Assembly: GCA_021927905.1 (NCBI GenBank) | Contig: BLLK01000045.1 | Span: forward strand, 1,488,001 to 1,552,000 | From: Chaetoceros tenuissimus | Taxonomy: Eukaryota; Bacillariophyta; Thalassiosirophyceae; Chaetocerotales; Chaetocerotaceae | Length of the DNA: 64,000 nucleotides | Reading direction: 5' to 3' | Part shown: in pieces, positions 11,819 to 22,078 of the stretch | How the letters are laid out: the number at the start of each line of letters is the position of its first letter | Numbering within the stretch: the first letter of the stretch is position 1 | Translations under genes and position numbers: made by a program | The notes under the pieces: model-generated | Seen by the model: only the letters and a program-made list of their open reading frames with translations | The model's database searches: none | Told to the model about the DNA's origin: nothing

Positions 11819-12173
11819 TATTGCTAGAAATCCGTTTTGTTTAATTTACAAGATTAATGCTTGTATGGACTTTAGGTTTGCCTCAGGTTGCAATCTAACC
11901 ACTTCGTATCATCAATATTATTTTCTGTAAGAAAAGGAAGTGTCTTTTGTATGTAGTGCTGCAAAATTTGGGTGGTGCAGAGAGAGGCGTGTGTCGGAAG
12001 GAAGTTTTCGCTCATTCTTCATACAAATAGTACGTATGTTCGCAGTATTGAAAAGAATGATGAAACAGCAACTTCCAACACCATCACCATATTATATTTA
12101 CAAACAAGCTAGGGTATTAATGAACAATTCATTTGTTTTACGTGTTAAGCACTATCTACACCCACCTTTTAAA

Positions 12174-13034
12174 ATGACTGAAGGAAAAGAAAGAGAAACA
12201 CCATTCTTCATTTCGCTCATTTGTGGGGGACTTGCTGGTACCTCTGTGGATGTAACTCTTTACCCAATTGATACACTAAAAACAAGGCTACAATCCCCAA
12301 AGAGTTTTATGAGTGCAGGTGGATTTAGAGGTATATATAATGGTCTTGGTGCTGCTGCAATAGGATCGGCGCCTGGAGCTGCTCTGTTTTTCAGCACATA
12401 TGAATTTCTCAAAGTTCGAGTGAATAATTTGGGCATAGGAGATCCGGCTATTGGACATTGTGTAGCTGCAAGTTGCGGAGAAGCAGCCGCATGCCTTGTG
12501 AGAGTTCCTACGGAAGTGATGAAAAGCAATATGCAAATAGGAGATGGAAAACAAAGTATAACTCAAACATTCAAAAAAATTGTTGCCCAAAAGGAATCTA
12601 ATGCATTCATGAGTTCGATGTTGGGCGGCTTGTATAGAGGCTATGGTATTACACTAATGAGAGAAGTTCCATTTGCATTTATCCAGTTTCCATTGTATGA
12701 AAGAATGAAAATAAAATGGAGTAATTATAGAAACAAAGAAGTCACTTCATATCAAGCGGCATTATGTGGATCAGTGAGTGGTGGCATTGCAGCTGCTCTC
12801 ACAACTCCCCTTGATGTAATGAAAACAAGGCTGATGATTGGAAAAGACAAGAATGATGTCGTGTACAAAAATGCAGCCGATGTCGCACGTAGAATTATGA
12901 AAGAAGAAGGTGCAAAGACTTTTCTTTCTGGTATTGAACCCAGAGTAATGTGGATTTCGATAGGAGGTTTTGTGTTCTTTGGTGCATATGAAGAATATCG
13001 CTCATTGAGTATGAAATATTGTGGTTATGAGTGA
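12174..13034 (+). CDS. S-adenosylmethionine carrier-like mitochondrial carrier protein (286 aa)
   Basis: It is a six-helix, three-repeat carrier of the SLC25 family, probably importing SAM into the mitochondrion or plastid in exchange for S-adenosylhomocysteine. Signature motifs appear in each repeat: YPIDTLKTRLQSP, VRVPTEVMKSNMQ and TPLDVMKTRLMI. The stretch GGFRGIYNGLGAAAIGSAPG followed by EAAACLVRVPTEV is characteristic of the SLC25A26/SAMC branch. I start at the ATG at 12174, which gives the usual length. An in-frame ATG at 12036 would add 46 residues and could carry a targeting peptide. Confidence 0.85.
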   Translation: MTEGKERETPFFISLICGGLAGTSVDVTLYPIDTLKTRLQSPKSFMSAGGFRGIYNGLGAAAIGSAPGAALFFSTYEFLKVRVNNLGIGDPAIGHCVAASCGEAAACLVRVPTEVMKSNMQIGDGKQSITQTFKKIVAQKESNAFMSSMLGGLYRGYGITLMREVPFAFIQFPLYERMKIKWSNYRNKEVTSYQAALCGSVSGGIAAALTTPLDVMKTRLMIGKDKNDVVYKNAADVARRIMKEEGAKTFLSGIEPRVMWISIGGFVFFGAYEEYRSLSMKYCGYE

Positions 13035-13367
13035 ATTCATTCTTAAACTTTTTAAAATTAACATTGGAGTTTTTGTTCATTTGCTGTACACTATGTTTTC
13101 TATTTGCTTGGTAGCACTAATAGTGTACAGTACGTACGAAATACCAATTTCTCCCATCCAATTATCCCTATCGGGCTGGGAGCTATTGAGATACATGCTT
13201 TTTCGCGCCAAAATGAAAAGAATCGCCTGACCCTCTTTGATTTTCTCTTTCGCTCTTCTTTCGCTGCCTTCACACTTCTTCTTTTCTATTCTTCACTCCG
13301 ACACTAATCGCAGAACTACCTAGTTTCTAATCAGAACCAACATACATCCTACTCACCACATTAAAAG
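13035..13367. other. MBF1 promoter region with an E2F-like site
   Basis: This is 333 bp upstream of the MBF1 start. It contains TTTTTCGCGCCAAAATG at 13199-13215, a good match to an E2F/DP site (TTTCGCGC). A CT-rich tract follows toward the start codon and is probably the 5' leader. No other feature is visible. Confidence 0.4.
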
Positions 13368-13880
13368 ATGCCACAAAGAGCAGTACAGACAGGCCAAGAC
13401 TGGGGTTCCGTGAACGTTGGACGTTCCACTGTTGCTAGAGCAAAGCCAAAGACTAACGCAGCTTTGAGTAGTCTTGCACGCGCTGGCCTCATTTCAACAG
13501 AAAAAAGATATGGTGTGAAAAATGCCTCAGCCCATAGCGCAACGACCATGTCAGCTCGTAAACTTGAGGAAACTGAGGAGACCAAGCACAACAGAGTTGA
13601 CAAAAGTCTTTCTAAAGCGATCCAACAAGCTCGTATGGCGAAAAAGATGACACAGAAGGATTTAGCAACAGCTATCAACGAGAAACCTCAAGTAATTGGA
13701 GAGTATGAAAGTGGGAAAGCAATCCCTAACGGACAGATTATTGTAAAGATTGAAAGAAAGCTTGGTGTGAAGCTTCCTCGTCCAGGTAAAAAGGGAGGTG
13801 CTGCAAAGACTGGTGCAAATAAAGGAGCCGCTGCCAAATCTGCTGGTCTCACAAGAGGAGGACCAACTAAGAGAAGGTAG
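13368..13880 (+). CDS. MBF1: multiprotein bridging factor 1 (MBF1), transcriptional coactivator (170 aa)
   Basis: It bridges TBP and gene-specific (often bZIP) activators and also helps guard ribosome collisions. The N-terminal MBF1 domain is clear (GQDWGSVNVGRS...ARAKPKTNAALSSLARAG, with TEKRYG). It is followed by a Cro/C1-type helix-turn-helix (KAIQQARMAKKMTQKDLATA, then INEKPQVIGEYESGKAIPN) and the family ending IERKLGVKLPR. A Gly/Ala/Lys-rich C-terminal tail of about 25 residues follows. The length is slightly above the usual 140-150 aa because of that tail. Intronless. Confidence 0.95.
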   Translation: MPQRAVQTGQDWGSVNVGRSTVARAKPKTNAALSSLARAGLISTEKRYGVKNASAHSATTMSARKLEETEETKHNRVDKSLSKAIQQARMAKKMTQKDLATAINEKPQVIGEYESGKAIPNGQIIVKIERKLGVKLPRPGKKGGAAKTGANKGAAAKSAGLTRGGPTKRR

Positions 13881-14060
13881 ACATTCTATGATTCATGTGC
13901 TTACTGAAAGACATACCGTCACATTCTTATCAAGTAGATATTTTCGGATGGTGATGGAATTTCAAGAATGGAGTGAAATGTTTAGAAAATGAGACACGAA
14001 CTAATATTTGCACTCTTTAAGAATAATGATTTCAACGAAAATAAGTTTATTTTGTAGGGT

Positions 14061-14853
14061 CTATTTTTTCTCTGCCATTCTTTTTTCAATATTTCTTGGA
14101 TAATTGAACATTTTGCGTACATCACAAGAATATAAATACTTGGCACTTGTTAAAGCTTGTATACCAAAGTCAGCATCTTCAAATCCTACACAATGTTGAG
14201 GATCTACGTTAAGCCGTTTTGCGGCAACTAAAAAGATGTCTGGATGCGGTTTACCCCGCGCAACTTCATCTTCATCTGCAGTCACAATTGTATCAAAAAG
14301 AGATAGGATACCCACTCTTTCCAAGCCTGTTATAACATGATCTCTCCATCCGGATGACGCAACAGCAAGAGGAATCTTTCCTTTGTATCGTTTTGCAATT
14401 TCAACGACTACATCTACAGGACCAGCACGTTTCCCCTCTTTTTCAATATCTGCATGATGATTTTTCTTCTTCTTCTCACACTCCATTGGACATAGGTGAT
14501 GTTTTTGTTGTTCTTCAATGAGTAATTTAAAAATATCGACAACTTGCATTCCAGCAGTATCATAGAATCGATCAATAGGAAAATGCAGCCCAACTTCATC
14601 ACATGTCCTACTCCAAGATTCGTAGTAGATTGGCATTGTATCCACTATAGAAAGTAAAAATGAGAAATTATGAAAAAAGAAACCAGAGACGAATTTGGAC
14701 TCTTACTAATTCATTCAGCATCCAAGTATACTAATAATCTGCATTCTAACTTCTAGCTATTGCCCACTTACATAATGTTCCATCACAATCAAAGATAAGT
14801 GCTTTTGCTTTCGGTAAATAGTTTTCCAATATTTCAAATTCTTTGCAAGTCAT
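14061..14853 (-). CDS. HAD-superfamily phosphatase / phosphoglucomutase-like protein (221 aa)
   Basis: The exons are 14853-14772 and 14644-14061. The 127-bp intron splits motif I, and splicing restores it as LIFDCDGTLLDTMP, with the nucleophile and acid/base Asp. Motif II is AVASSG. Motif III/IV is GKPHPDIFLVAAKRLNVDP followed by CVGFEDADFGIQA. This order and a four-helix cap fit subfamily I enzymes such as beta-phosphoglucomutase or sugar-phosphate phosphatases. The cap holds a Lys/His-rich insertion (ECEKKKKNHHADIEKE). No targeting peptide was seen, so it is probably cytosolic. The exact substrate cannot be read from the sequence. Confidence 0.88.
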
Positions 14854-15132
14854 TTTTTTTTAAATTGAAGTAATTTGGAAAGTAAGGTAGCAGCAGACAG
14901 AGTTTTGGAACGATACAGAAGGAACTTATTGATATGTGGATATTACAGAAAACAGCCAATAAACAGTGCGAAAAGACGAGGTGATGTGTCAACTCTTGGC
15001 TCTTGGTGTGTTTTCAGTTTCTTTACAACAGCAACAGCACTAAGACTGAGATAGCCGATAGACAATGAGGTCACTCATTCATTGCATTGCTCGTAGTCAA
15101 TACATAGTTGTTGTGAGTCCGTCGTTTTGGTA

Positions 15133-15150
15133 CCTGTTTAGTGACTAATG
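15133..15150 (+). repeat. putative left terminal inverted repeat
   Basis: CCTGTTTAGTGACTAATG matches the inverted copy at 22061-22078 at 16 of 18 positions, including the first 11. TA precedes it. Confidence 0.5.
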
Positions 15151-16137
15151 GGAATCGGTCCCATTTTCCAACTGCTCCAAAATTTCTACAAGACCCATAT
15201 ACAAGACTTATTATCACTGCTAAAAATAAGTCGAACACTCAATCCAACACAACTACTTCATCCTAATACATGTTTTGTACATGTGTGTAACTTGGTTTGG
15301 TTCAAATTGATGTAGTACGCGATTACGAAGGTGAAATACATATGGGACAGGACTGTCGTCGATTCCAAGTTTTATCGGTCCCAAATGTAAAGTGTTGATT
15401 TTGAGCATTAGATGATCTCAGACGTGGGGACCATTTTGAACTTAAGCTCTACGATATCATATGAAACAGAGTCTATCATGGGTAGGGCATCAGATTCGTT
15501 CTTTTGAGCACAATGTGAAGGGCAAAGACAAGGGGGATGTGAAAAAGTTAGCCTCCAGTAGTGGATAGGGATATTCCGCTTACTTCTTCATTTTATCAAT
15601 GAAGTTAATGTTCTTTGGTACGGTAGAGACATGATACAGAGTGTTTGAAATTATATGGTTTTGAGGAATTTTAATTGACTTGAAAAGCATGAAATAATTG
15701 TACAAAGAATGATGTTACAGTCCTCATCAAGAACGAGAAGAAACGGACAACTATGGTATCATTGAAAATGCGCTTGAAAAGATATACAAGCCAGGACACA
15801 AAACATGCAGCACTCTGTCTAAAATACAAATAAGATCATATAAAGATTTTACTATTGTCAAAGATTTATGATCAAAGAAATGTATGAATAAACGTAGTCT
15901 TCTTCATCTGTTTTTTTGTTGAGATATGTATTTCATGTATTCTCACGTACGTACTTTCATACTAGGACCGTTTTCTGAGTTCAATGTATGGGACCGATTC
16001 AAGTATGGTACAATTAGAAGTGAAAAATATTCCAATTTCATTATAACCAACACATAGTGCTTTAGTATAAACTTGAATATATATGTTGCATACTTCAATT
16101 CATTTGTTGAATCCATATCCATATCCAGGTTTTTTGC
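15151..16137. other. left non-coding arm of the candidate element
   Basis: About 1 kb without a plausible gene. It carries GAATCGGTCCCA at 15152-15163, ATCGGTCCCA at 15374-15383 and the inverted form TGGGACCGATTC at 15989-16000. The first of these also occurs in the right arm at 21993-22004. Just before the long repeat it has CATATCCATATCCAG (from about 16113), which is also found, inverted, outside the right repeat. These could be transposase-binding sites. Confidence 0.4.
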
Positions 16138-16517
16138 GTTTTCGCGCCAAAAACCCCGCCCCGACGGGAAAAGAAAAAACATCAACTTTCCAACGAAAAA
16201 ACTTACATAAACTAGACATGAGTTTTTATCTGAACTATTCATTACTTTACACAACAACCAACCATGTTTCACCTTCCATATTTCATCAAGATATACAATA
16301 GGTGACAATCTAATAGAATCGTGATCGGTAAGTTATAGTTTTGCAATTTGCAGCCAAACGATAAATTTGAAAGTGATGACTAATTTTTCCTTTACAAAAC
16401 GATTTTTCTAGAAGCTAGGCGAGAATTGGGGTCATGGAGGTGGTGTAGAATAGTGTTGCAACGGTTCAAGAGTTGATTTGGGGTCTAATGCGGATATGTG
16501 CAAGGTTGGATTGGCGA
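16138..16517 (+). repeat. left copy of 380-bp inverted repeat
   Basis: The reverse complement of 21533-21912 aligns without gaps along the full 380 bp with three substitutions (about 99% identity). It starts with GTTTTCGCGCCAAAAACCCC and ends ATTGGCGA. Short ORFs in it are mirrored in both copies and look accidental. Confidence 0.95.
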
Positions 16518-16905
16518 CTTCAAGCTCAATTGGCTCATTTATGACATGGATGTCGACCAAACGAATTTGAAGAAAATAATGAATTTGGCTTTAGGATTTT
16601 CTGAATTGATTACCGTTGATCTCTATGGTACTTACTTGGCATGAATCATTTGAACATTTCAATATTTGTTTCTAATAACGATATAGTCCATTAGAGTATG
16701 GTATATGCTGTGGTGGCAAAAAATGGAACCGAAGTAAAACGATGATGAATTCCGAATATGATGTTTTCTCTGACGGTCAATACCAAATATTTAATACAAT
16801 ATCTTCTGTACATAAAAAGAAATTCAGAGTGAACAAGAAATTAAATAGTTATAATAATTCTAAAAATACATCAATTTCTCCTCTTTGAATCTTCGTTTGC
16901 AATTT

Positions 16906-19900
16906 TTATGATGGTGAAACACAAGGAACTTCATCTTCTCTGATCGACTCAGTGTAGTATTCGTTCCAACAGTCTTCGTGTGCTGTATGGAAACAAGTTT
17001 TGATGAATGACATTTCTGTTCCTTGCACAGTGTGAGAATAAAGATTCTCTGCATTCTTTTTCTGTTTTGCGAAACAAAACCAACGTTTACAACCAGTACA
17101 ATAGTAACCTGTACTCTTTTTACAAAGTGCGCAAGACTTGTTTGCTTTTGGTGGATAAGCTTGCATAATAGAACCCATACAGCGCCTAGCCATTGTTTTG
17201 TACTCTGTTGGCGCATTGCCGCTTTCAAGCATTGATGCAAGTCTTGGCGGAGTACAAATATTTGGGGCAGTTGGAGCAAAGTCAATTTTCTCAGGCAATA
17301 TTCCGTCAACACGTGCTCTTCGATCAGTACGACGAGGAGGTTCTACTCGTGTCATTGGCATAACTTCAGAAGTCTTGCATTCATCTATATATTTTTGAAA
17401 CGCAGTTACATGGAAAAGGAGTGTTGTATGATATGATGTTCTTTCACTTGCAGCATGTCGCCAATGTAAGAGGCTTGGATAGTTGAGATTTTCGGAGCCA
17501 GTTCCGCACTGAAGAAGGCGATGATTTAAAGTCGTCAAAAGTTGTACAAGGCGAGTAATTGCAACTGTTTCATTATTCATCCATGCTTTAGGAATGCGGA
17601 GGATACAGCTATCCATCAGTTTGGTGATCGTGTCTGAACCTCCTTTTGTTGCATTCCAATATGCACATACTGCTGGGATCAATCTTCGGAAAGATGGCAT
17701 TGGCAAAACTTGTTGACGTAGAACGTGCCACAAGTTTACAGCACCTTGCAGAGTCTCTTCATCGTTTATCTCTGGTATAAATTTGACAGCAATATCAACT
17801 ATCTCATCTGGAATGGGTAGAACTTCGTTCCTACCAGTCAGAACAGTAGGATAAGCCCACTCTAAGGTTTCATGCTTGATGTCGTCAAGCACAGCTCCAA
17901 AACTATCCTTGATGTCATTGTCAAAATCAATGATACATGTTCGGATTAGCGAAGCATTCAAGTTTCCTATGGCATGAACAACAGTATCTAGATCGTATAC
18001 AAACACATGCTGTAAGACTTGGAATCTTTCACTGACACGCTGAATCATTTCAAAGACATCTCTCGATTGTATACGAAGATGTGGGTTTTGATTCAGAGTA
18101 AAGTTTTGCCTCTCCTCTTCCTCTGTTGAGTGAGTGACTCGACCTTTGCATTCAAAACCCCAGATTGAACGCATGTTATTCTCCTCTACTGACAAAAGAA
18201 AGTCAATAGAGTCCTTTGCGTACACTGCATCTTTCTTGGCAGCGAGTCCTACAGTGTACGCATTCTTCACTTTGACATTTGAGTATTCTCGGACTCTTGG
18301 AATGAGCTCCACAAACTTCTTTAGTATTGGTAATTCTAGTCGATGTCCAATTTGACAATACTCCCGATCCTTACCCTTCTGGTGCGGCATAAAGCTTTTT
18401 TTCAAAACTTCTAGAACAGCTTTTTCCCTGCTTGATAAGTTATCTGCATCGCGTTCAAGAGAAACATCTTCAACAATCTTTGTCCTGTCAGAACCTGAAA
18501 TTCCATCAATCATGTCGGACGCATTAAGATTTGAAACGCCCTGTCTCTTCTTCAAGTGTCTTCTCTTCATGATTTCTTTTAGACTTTGGATCTTGTAAAA
18601 TAAAATTTCTCGTTTTGAATTGCAAGATGATAGCCATTCTTGCATCAAGGTATCATTTGCATTTTTCATTCCAAGCATTTCTGGATTGAATTCTGCTAGT
18701 ATCGCCTTGATGTCTCTTTTGATTTCTGCTCGATTTACATTTTCAAAATTGATGCCTGTCCAAATCGTCTTTGCATTTTCTTTGCTAAGCACAATCTCGT
18801 TTTCAACATATTCACGCAAAAAACTGACAGCGCATTTTTTGCACTCCGACGATCCAACGTCGTACTCTTGAAGAAACGACTTTAGGTCATCATTTGTAGT
18901 AGTTGTATCTGAACTATCTTGTTCCTGAGCTCCTAGACCAAGGACTTCAGCCCAATCTTCACCATAGAGGTAAGTTGCAACTTTAATCCAATCATCATTA
19001 TCTGTCTTGTCAGGAAGTAACTTTAGGAAGGCTCCATGTGCTTGGGAAGATGTCAGGCTAAATTTGCGCAACCAAAACCAATCTGCAGTTCCTATAAGAA
19101 TGAAAAATGAGCCAATCATTTCATTTTTTTAAAAGCGAATTCAATTTCACAATCTTACCTTGTCGCAATGTAAATGGCTTTATTTGGTTCATAATATCAT
19201 TTCGCAAAGAAATTTCAATATTGTCGTCAGTAAATTTATTTACACCGTCATCAATATCAATCCCAACAAGGAATTTGGAAGAAAAAAAAGTTGAATCTTT
19301 GTTATATAAAATTCTCTCAGATGGTTTTAATGCAATGCCCTCCCATTGATGATTTCCATGCAAAGTTGAAAGTGCAGTTGCAACAGCTCCAGATCCATTT
19401 CGAAATGAAGAAGCAAAAATTGTCTTCTCTCCACGATCGACACTGAAATATTTCAAGAACAAAGATGGTGCTCCTTTGGTTTCTATGAGTGTGCGAGTAT
19501 CGTTGTCAGCGAGGTTTTGGTTGTGTGTAAATGGCCAACAGTTTGCAATTCTTTTACATGTGCCAACAAGATTACCTCCGTGACGAAGAATCAAATCAAA
19601 CACAAGATTTGGTAGCATATATCCTCTATCTGATTGAACTTCAACATTTCTTAAATCAAGTTTTCCTCCAGATCCAAAAAGAAAGGTAAAAATTCTTTCA
19701 AAGCAGCTCACACTATCATCATTGGTCTGTTGTACAGTTGCAGCAACAGGAACCATTACCCCTGTAGTTACAGCAGTATGTACCACGATGCCTTTTCTAT
19801 TCGGTTTGACATGAGTTGTAAACTTAATATCAAATTGATCTGTTGTTCGCGCTTTTGTTGAACCAAACCAAACTTTATCATCATCAAGCGATATAGAAAT

Positions 19901-20569
19901 GATTTCCCTTCGGTCGATAATAGATACAGTTCTCAAGAGTGTATTTACTATTTCTTCAACACCTTTCCAAAGCGGAATAGGTGACATAGGTGTGCGCATT
20001 TCAAACTCTGGAATCTTCTTTTTTTTTGCCATATTCTCCCACACCTTGAGATAATCCTCTTCTTCCATAGGCACTTTCAATCTAGACTGAGGCAAATAAA
20101 GCTCGGTTACACTAACTCGATAGGCAGCTTGAGTAAAAAGAGTGCACATAAAAGCCGCATATTCCATTTTACTCAACGAAAGTTCCTCAGCGAAAAACGA
20201 ACCAAATTTACTTTCTGGACCAAGTGTTGTGAAGATAATAGATGATGCAAGATCCTCCAAGGATAGAGATTGATAATCAATACCAAAAGTTGTTTTCAAC
20301 TTATTCCGTAGATGTTCTATCTCGACTTTTCCCATCTGCCATTGTCTTTCTTTTGCATCGTCGATATTAAAAATTGTGGCATTTTCATTGCTGGAGAAGT
20401 CTTTCCATTCATCCGCAGCAGGAGGAGTTAAAAAAACTTTCAATTCTTCTGCATTCAAAATACAATCCTCAAATTCATTTGGAGTATCAAAGTACAACTC
20501 TGACTCTTCAATTTCTTTGATAAGAGTCCAGTCTATTTCTTCAAACGATTGCTGAATTGGTCCAGCCAT
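16906..20569 (-). CDS. piggyBac-like transposase with C-terminal Cys/His domain (1198 aa)
   Basis: Two frames on the minus strand join through a 67-bp intron: exons 20569-19159 and 19091-16906, junction reading TLRQGTADWFWLRKFSLTSS. The N-terminal half has a DDE-nuclease-like layout. D229-D231 lie in SISLDDDKVWFG and D314 in VQSDRGYMLPNLVF, followed by GGNLVGTCKR. D474 lies in QGTADWFWLR. The D-aromatic...LL..G..LVGT.(K/R) spacing resembles the second catalytic Asp block of piggyBac. The middle 500 residues are unassigned. The C-terminus (about 1124-1179) has CALC...CTGC....C and CFHTAHEDCW, like the cysteine-rich end of piggyBac transposases. It is nearly twice the usual length for that family. 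The frame is open throughout, so the protein may be active. Confidence 0.75.
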
Positions 20570-20837
20570 TTCGCAGAAATCATATAGTGTAAGAGTAATC
20601 TTGAAGTACTTGTGTCCATATTGATTGAAACATTTTTCTACTGATTGCTTTAGAATGTATGTTCACTTTAGAACTTTCGAGTTTACGAAGTCTTTGCCTA
20701 TAGAAAAGAAGAATCCTTATTCAAAATGGGACTGATTTTTAAATCATATCCATGACTTACTGCCATAAGTGATTCCGATGGAACAAGACTAAAAACTGCA
20801 ATCACTTTCTCATAAAAACAAATACGTAAATATAACA
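20570..20837. promoter_or_regulatory. shared divergent promoter of the two element genes
   Basis: Only 268 bp separate the start codons of the transposase-like gene (minus) and the 198-aa gene (plus), so the two are probably co-regulated from this AT-rich spacer. No specific box is obvious. Confidence 0.5.
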
Positions 20838-21434
20838 ATGGCAATCTCAATCAAAGACGAAAACTTCGCTGTGCTTTACCAAAGCGAATTTTCATACATG
20901 TTTCGTATCGGAAGGAAGAATGGAGACACCTACCGAAAGGGGGGTAAGCAGGATCGTGAAGAGAATAGACTCAAAATTTATATTCTTAAAAAGAAAGGAA
21001 GTAATTCAAATCATGCTTTTGTGGTCGCTTATGTTGGTCATCAGCTTGTTCTTAATAGCTGCATTTCGGATTTGCCAGCCAAGTTCCACCAGTTGCGCAA
21101 GGATACGGTTGTATTCAATGCGTTTGATGTTTCCATTTTTCGCGAAGGATTTCCTCGTAACTTTTGCGTATCATTCAAGGATAGCAAAGACGGAGAAATG
21201 ACCGCAAGAAACTTTCTTGATGTTTATAATTTCATGCACCAATTGAAGGTTTTGGCCAAGACCAAAAAGATCACTGAGAAAGTTGATGAGAAAGAAAATG
21301 CTGAAGAAAATTTAGAGGAAGAATTGAAGGAGGAAGCTGAAGAGGAAATTGAGGAGGAAACTGATGAAGTTGAGTACGATGTGGACGGTGACGGCCCAAA
21401 CAGTCAAAGCTGGCCTACTCACGATTTTTTGTAA
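20838..21434 (+). CDS. unknown accessory protein of the candidate transposon (198 aa)
   Basis: This intronless gene lies inside the long inverted repeats, divergent from the transposase and ending 98 bp before the right repeat. Residues 1-140 look like one folded alpha/beta domain with alternating strands (FSYMFRIGRK, RLKIYILKKK, AFVVAYVGHQLVLN). Then come FHQLRKDTVVFNAFD, FCVSFKDSKDG and a final helix (TARNFLDVYNFMHQLKVLAK). That order, strands then FH..., F..SF.D and a C-terminal helix, is reminiscent of a PH/EVH1-like fold, but this is only a guess. Residues 148-185 are extremely acidic (EENLEEELKEEAEEEIEEET). No known family is recognised. Its position suggests a role in transposition or a captured host gene. 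Confidence 0.7.
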   Translation: MAISIKDENFAVLYQSEFSYMFRIGRKNGDTYRKGGKQDREENRLKIYILKKKGSNSNHAFVVAYVGHQLVLNSCISDLPAKFHQLRKDTVVFNAFDVSIFREGFPRNFCVSFKDSKDGEMTARNFLDVYNFMHQLKVLAKTKKITEKVDEKENAEENLEEELKEEAEEEIEEETDEVEYDVDGDGPNSQSWPTHDFL

Positions 21435-21532
21435 GAAGTACAGGTGTAGAAAGGAAGCATGATCGAGTGGAAATTAATTTACGTAGAAATGAAAATATTT
21501 AATTTCTTGTTTACTCTTAAATCTATTTAGAA

Positions 21533-21912
21533 TCGCCAATCCAACCTTGCGCATATCCGCATTAGACCCCAAATCAACTCTTGAACCGTTGCAACACTAT
21601 TCTACACCACCTCCATGACCCCAATTCTCGCCTAGCTTCTAGAAAAATCGTTTTGAAAAGGAAAAATTAGTCATCACTTTCAAATTTATCGTTTGGCTGC
21701 AAATCGCAAAACTATAACTTACCGATCACGATTCTATTAGATTGTCACCTATTGTATATCTTGATGAAATATGGAAGGTGAAACATGGTTGGTTGTTGTG
21801 TAAAGTAATGAATAGTTCAGATAAAAACTCATGTCTAGTTTATGTAAGTTTTTTCGTTGGAAAGTTGATGTTTTTTCTTTTCCCGTCGGGGCGGGGTTTT
21901 TGGCGCGAAAAC
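21533..21912 (-). repeat. right copy of 380-bp inverted repeat
   Basis: Gap-free inverted match to 16138-16517 with three mismatches. The outer end runs into a GC-rich hairpin, CCGTCGGGGCGG (21883-21894) / CCGCCCCGACGG (21912-21923), with a 17-nt loop. The left copy has only one arm of this hairpin. Confidence 0.95.
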
Positions 21913-22060
21913 CGCCCCGACGGCAGCCCAACTGGATATGGATATGTACTGATTTATATGCGATATTTGTCTAGGTGGATATATTTACCAACGAATCGGT
22001 CCCATCCGTTGCACGAGAGTCAATGGAGTGTCAACGTACTTGACATACCAGGGCGGCTAC

Positions 22061-22078
22061 AATTAGCCACTAAACAGG
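22061..22078 (-). repeat. putative right terminal inverted repeat
   Basis: Read on the minus strand it is CCTGTTTAGTGGCTAATT. It is followed on the plus strand by TA at 22079-22080. See the left copy at 15133. Confidence 0.5.

Larger units (their letters stand above)
15133..22078. mobile_element. candidate piggyBac-like DNA transposon (6.9 kb) with long inverted repeats
   Basis: Two 380-bp inverted repeats (16138-16517 and 21533-21912) enclose a split transposase-like gene on the minus strand and a divergent small gene on the plus strand. Outside them, an 18-bp imperfect terminal inverted repeat (CCTGTTTAGTG[A/G]CTAAT) occurs at 15133-15150 and, inverted, at 22061-22078. Each copy abuts TA (15131-15132 and 22079-22080), which could be a target duplication. 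The arms outside the 380-bp repeats are unequal: about 1005 bp left and 166 bp right. The inner 380-bp repeats are certain. The outer ends are a hypothesis; the element might end at or near the 380-bp repeats instead. Confidence 0.7.

Noticed and set aside
15133-22078. Reading the two 380-bp repeats as independent MITE insertions
   Set aside because: Not excluded, but equal length, opposite orientation, near identity and the enclosed transposase-like gene make a single element simpler.
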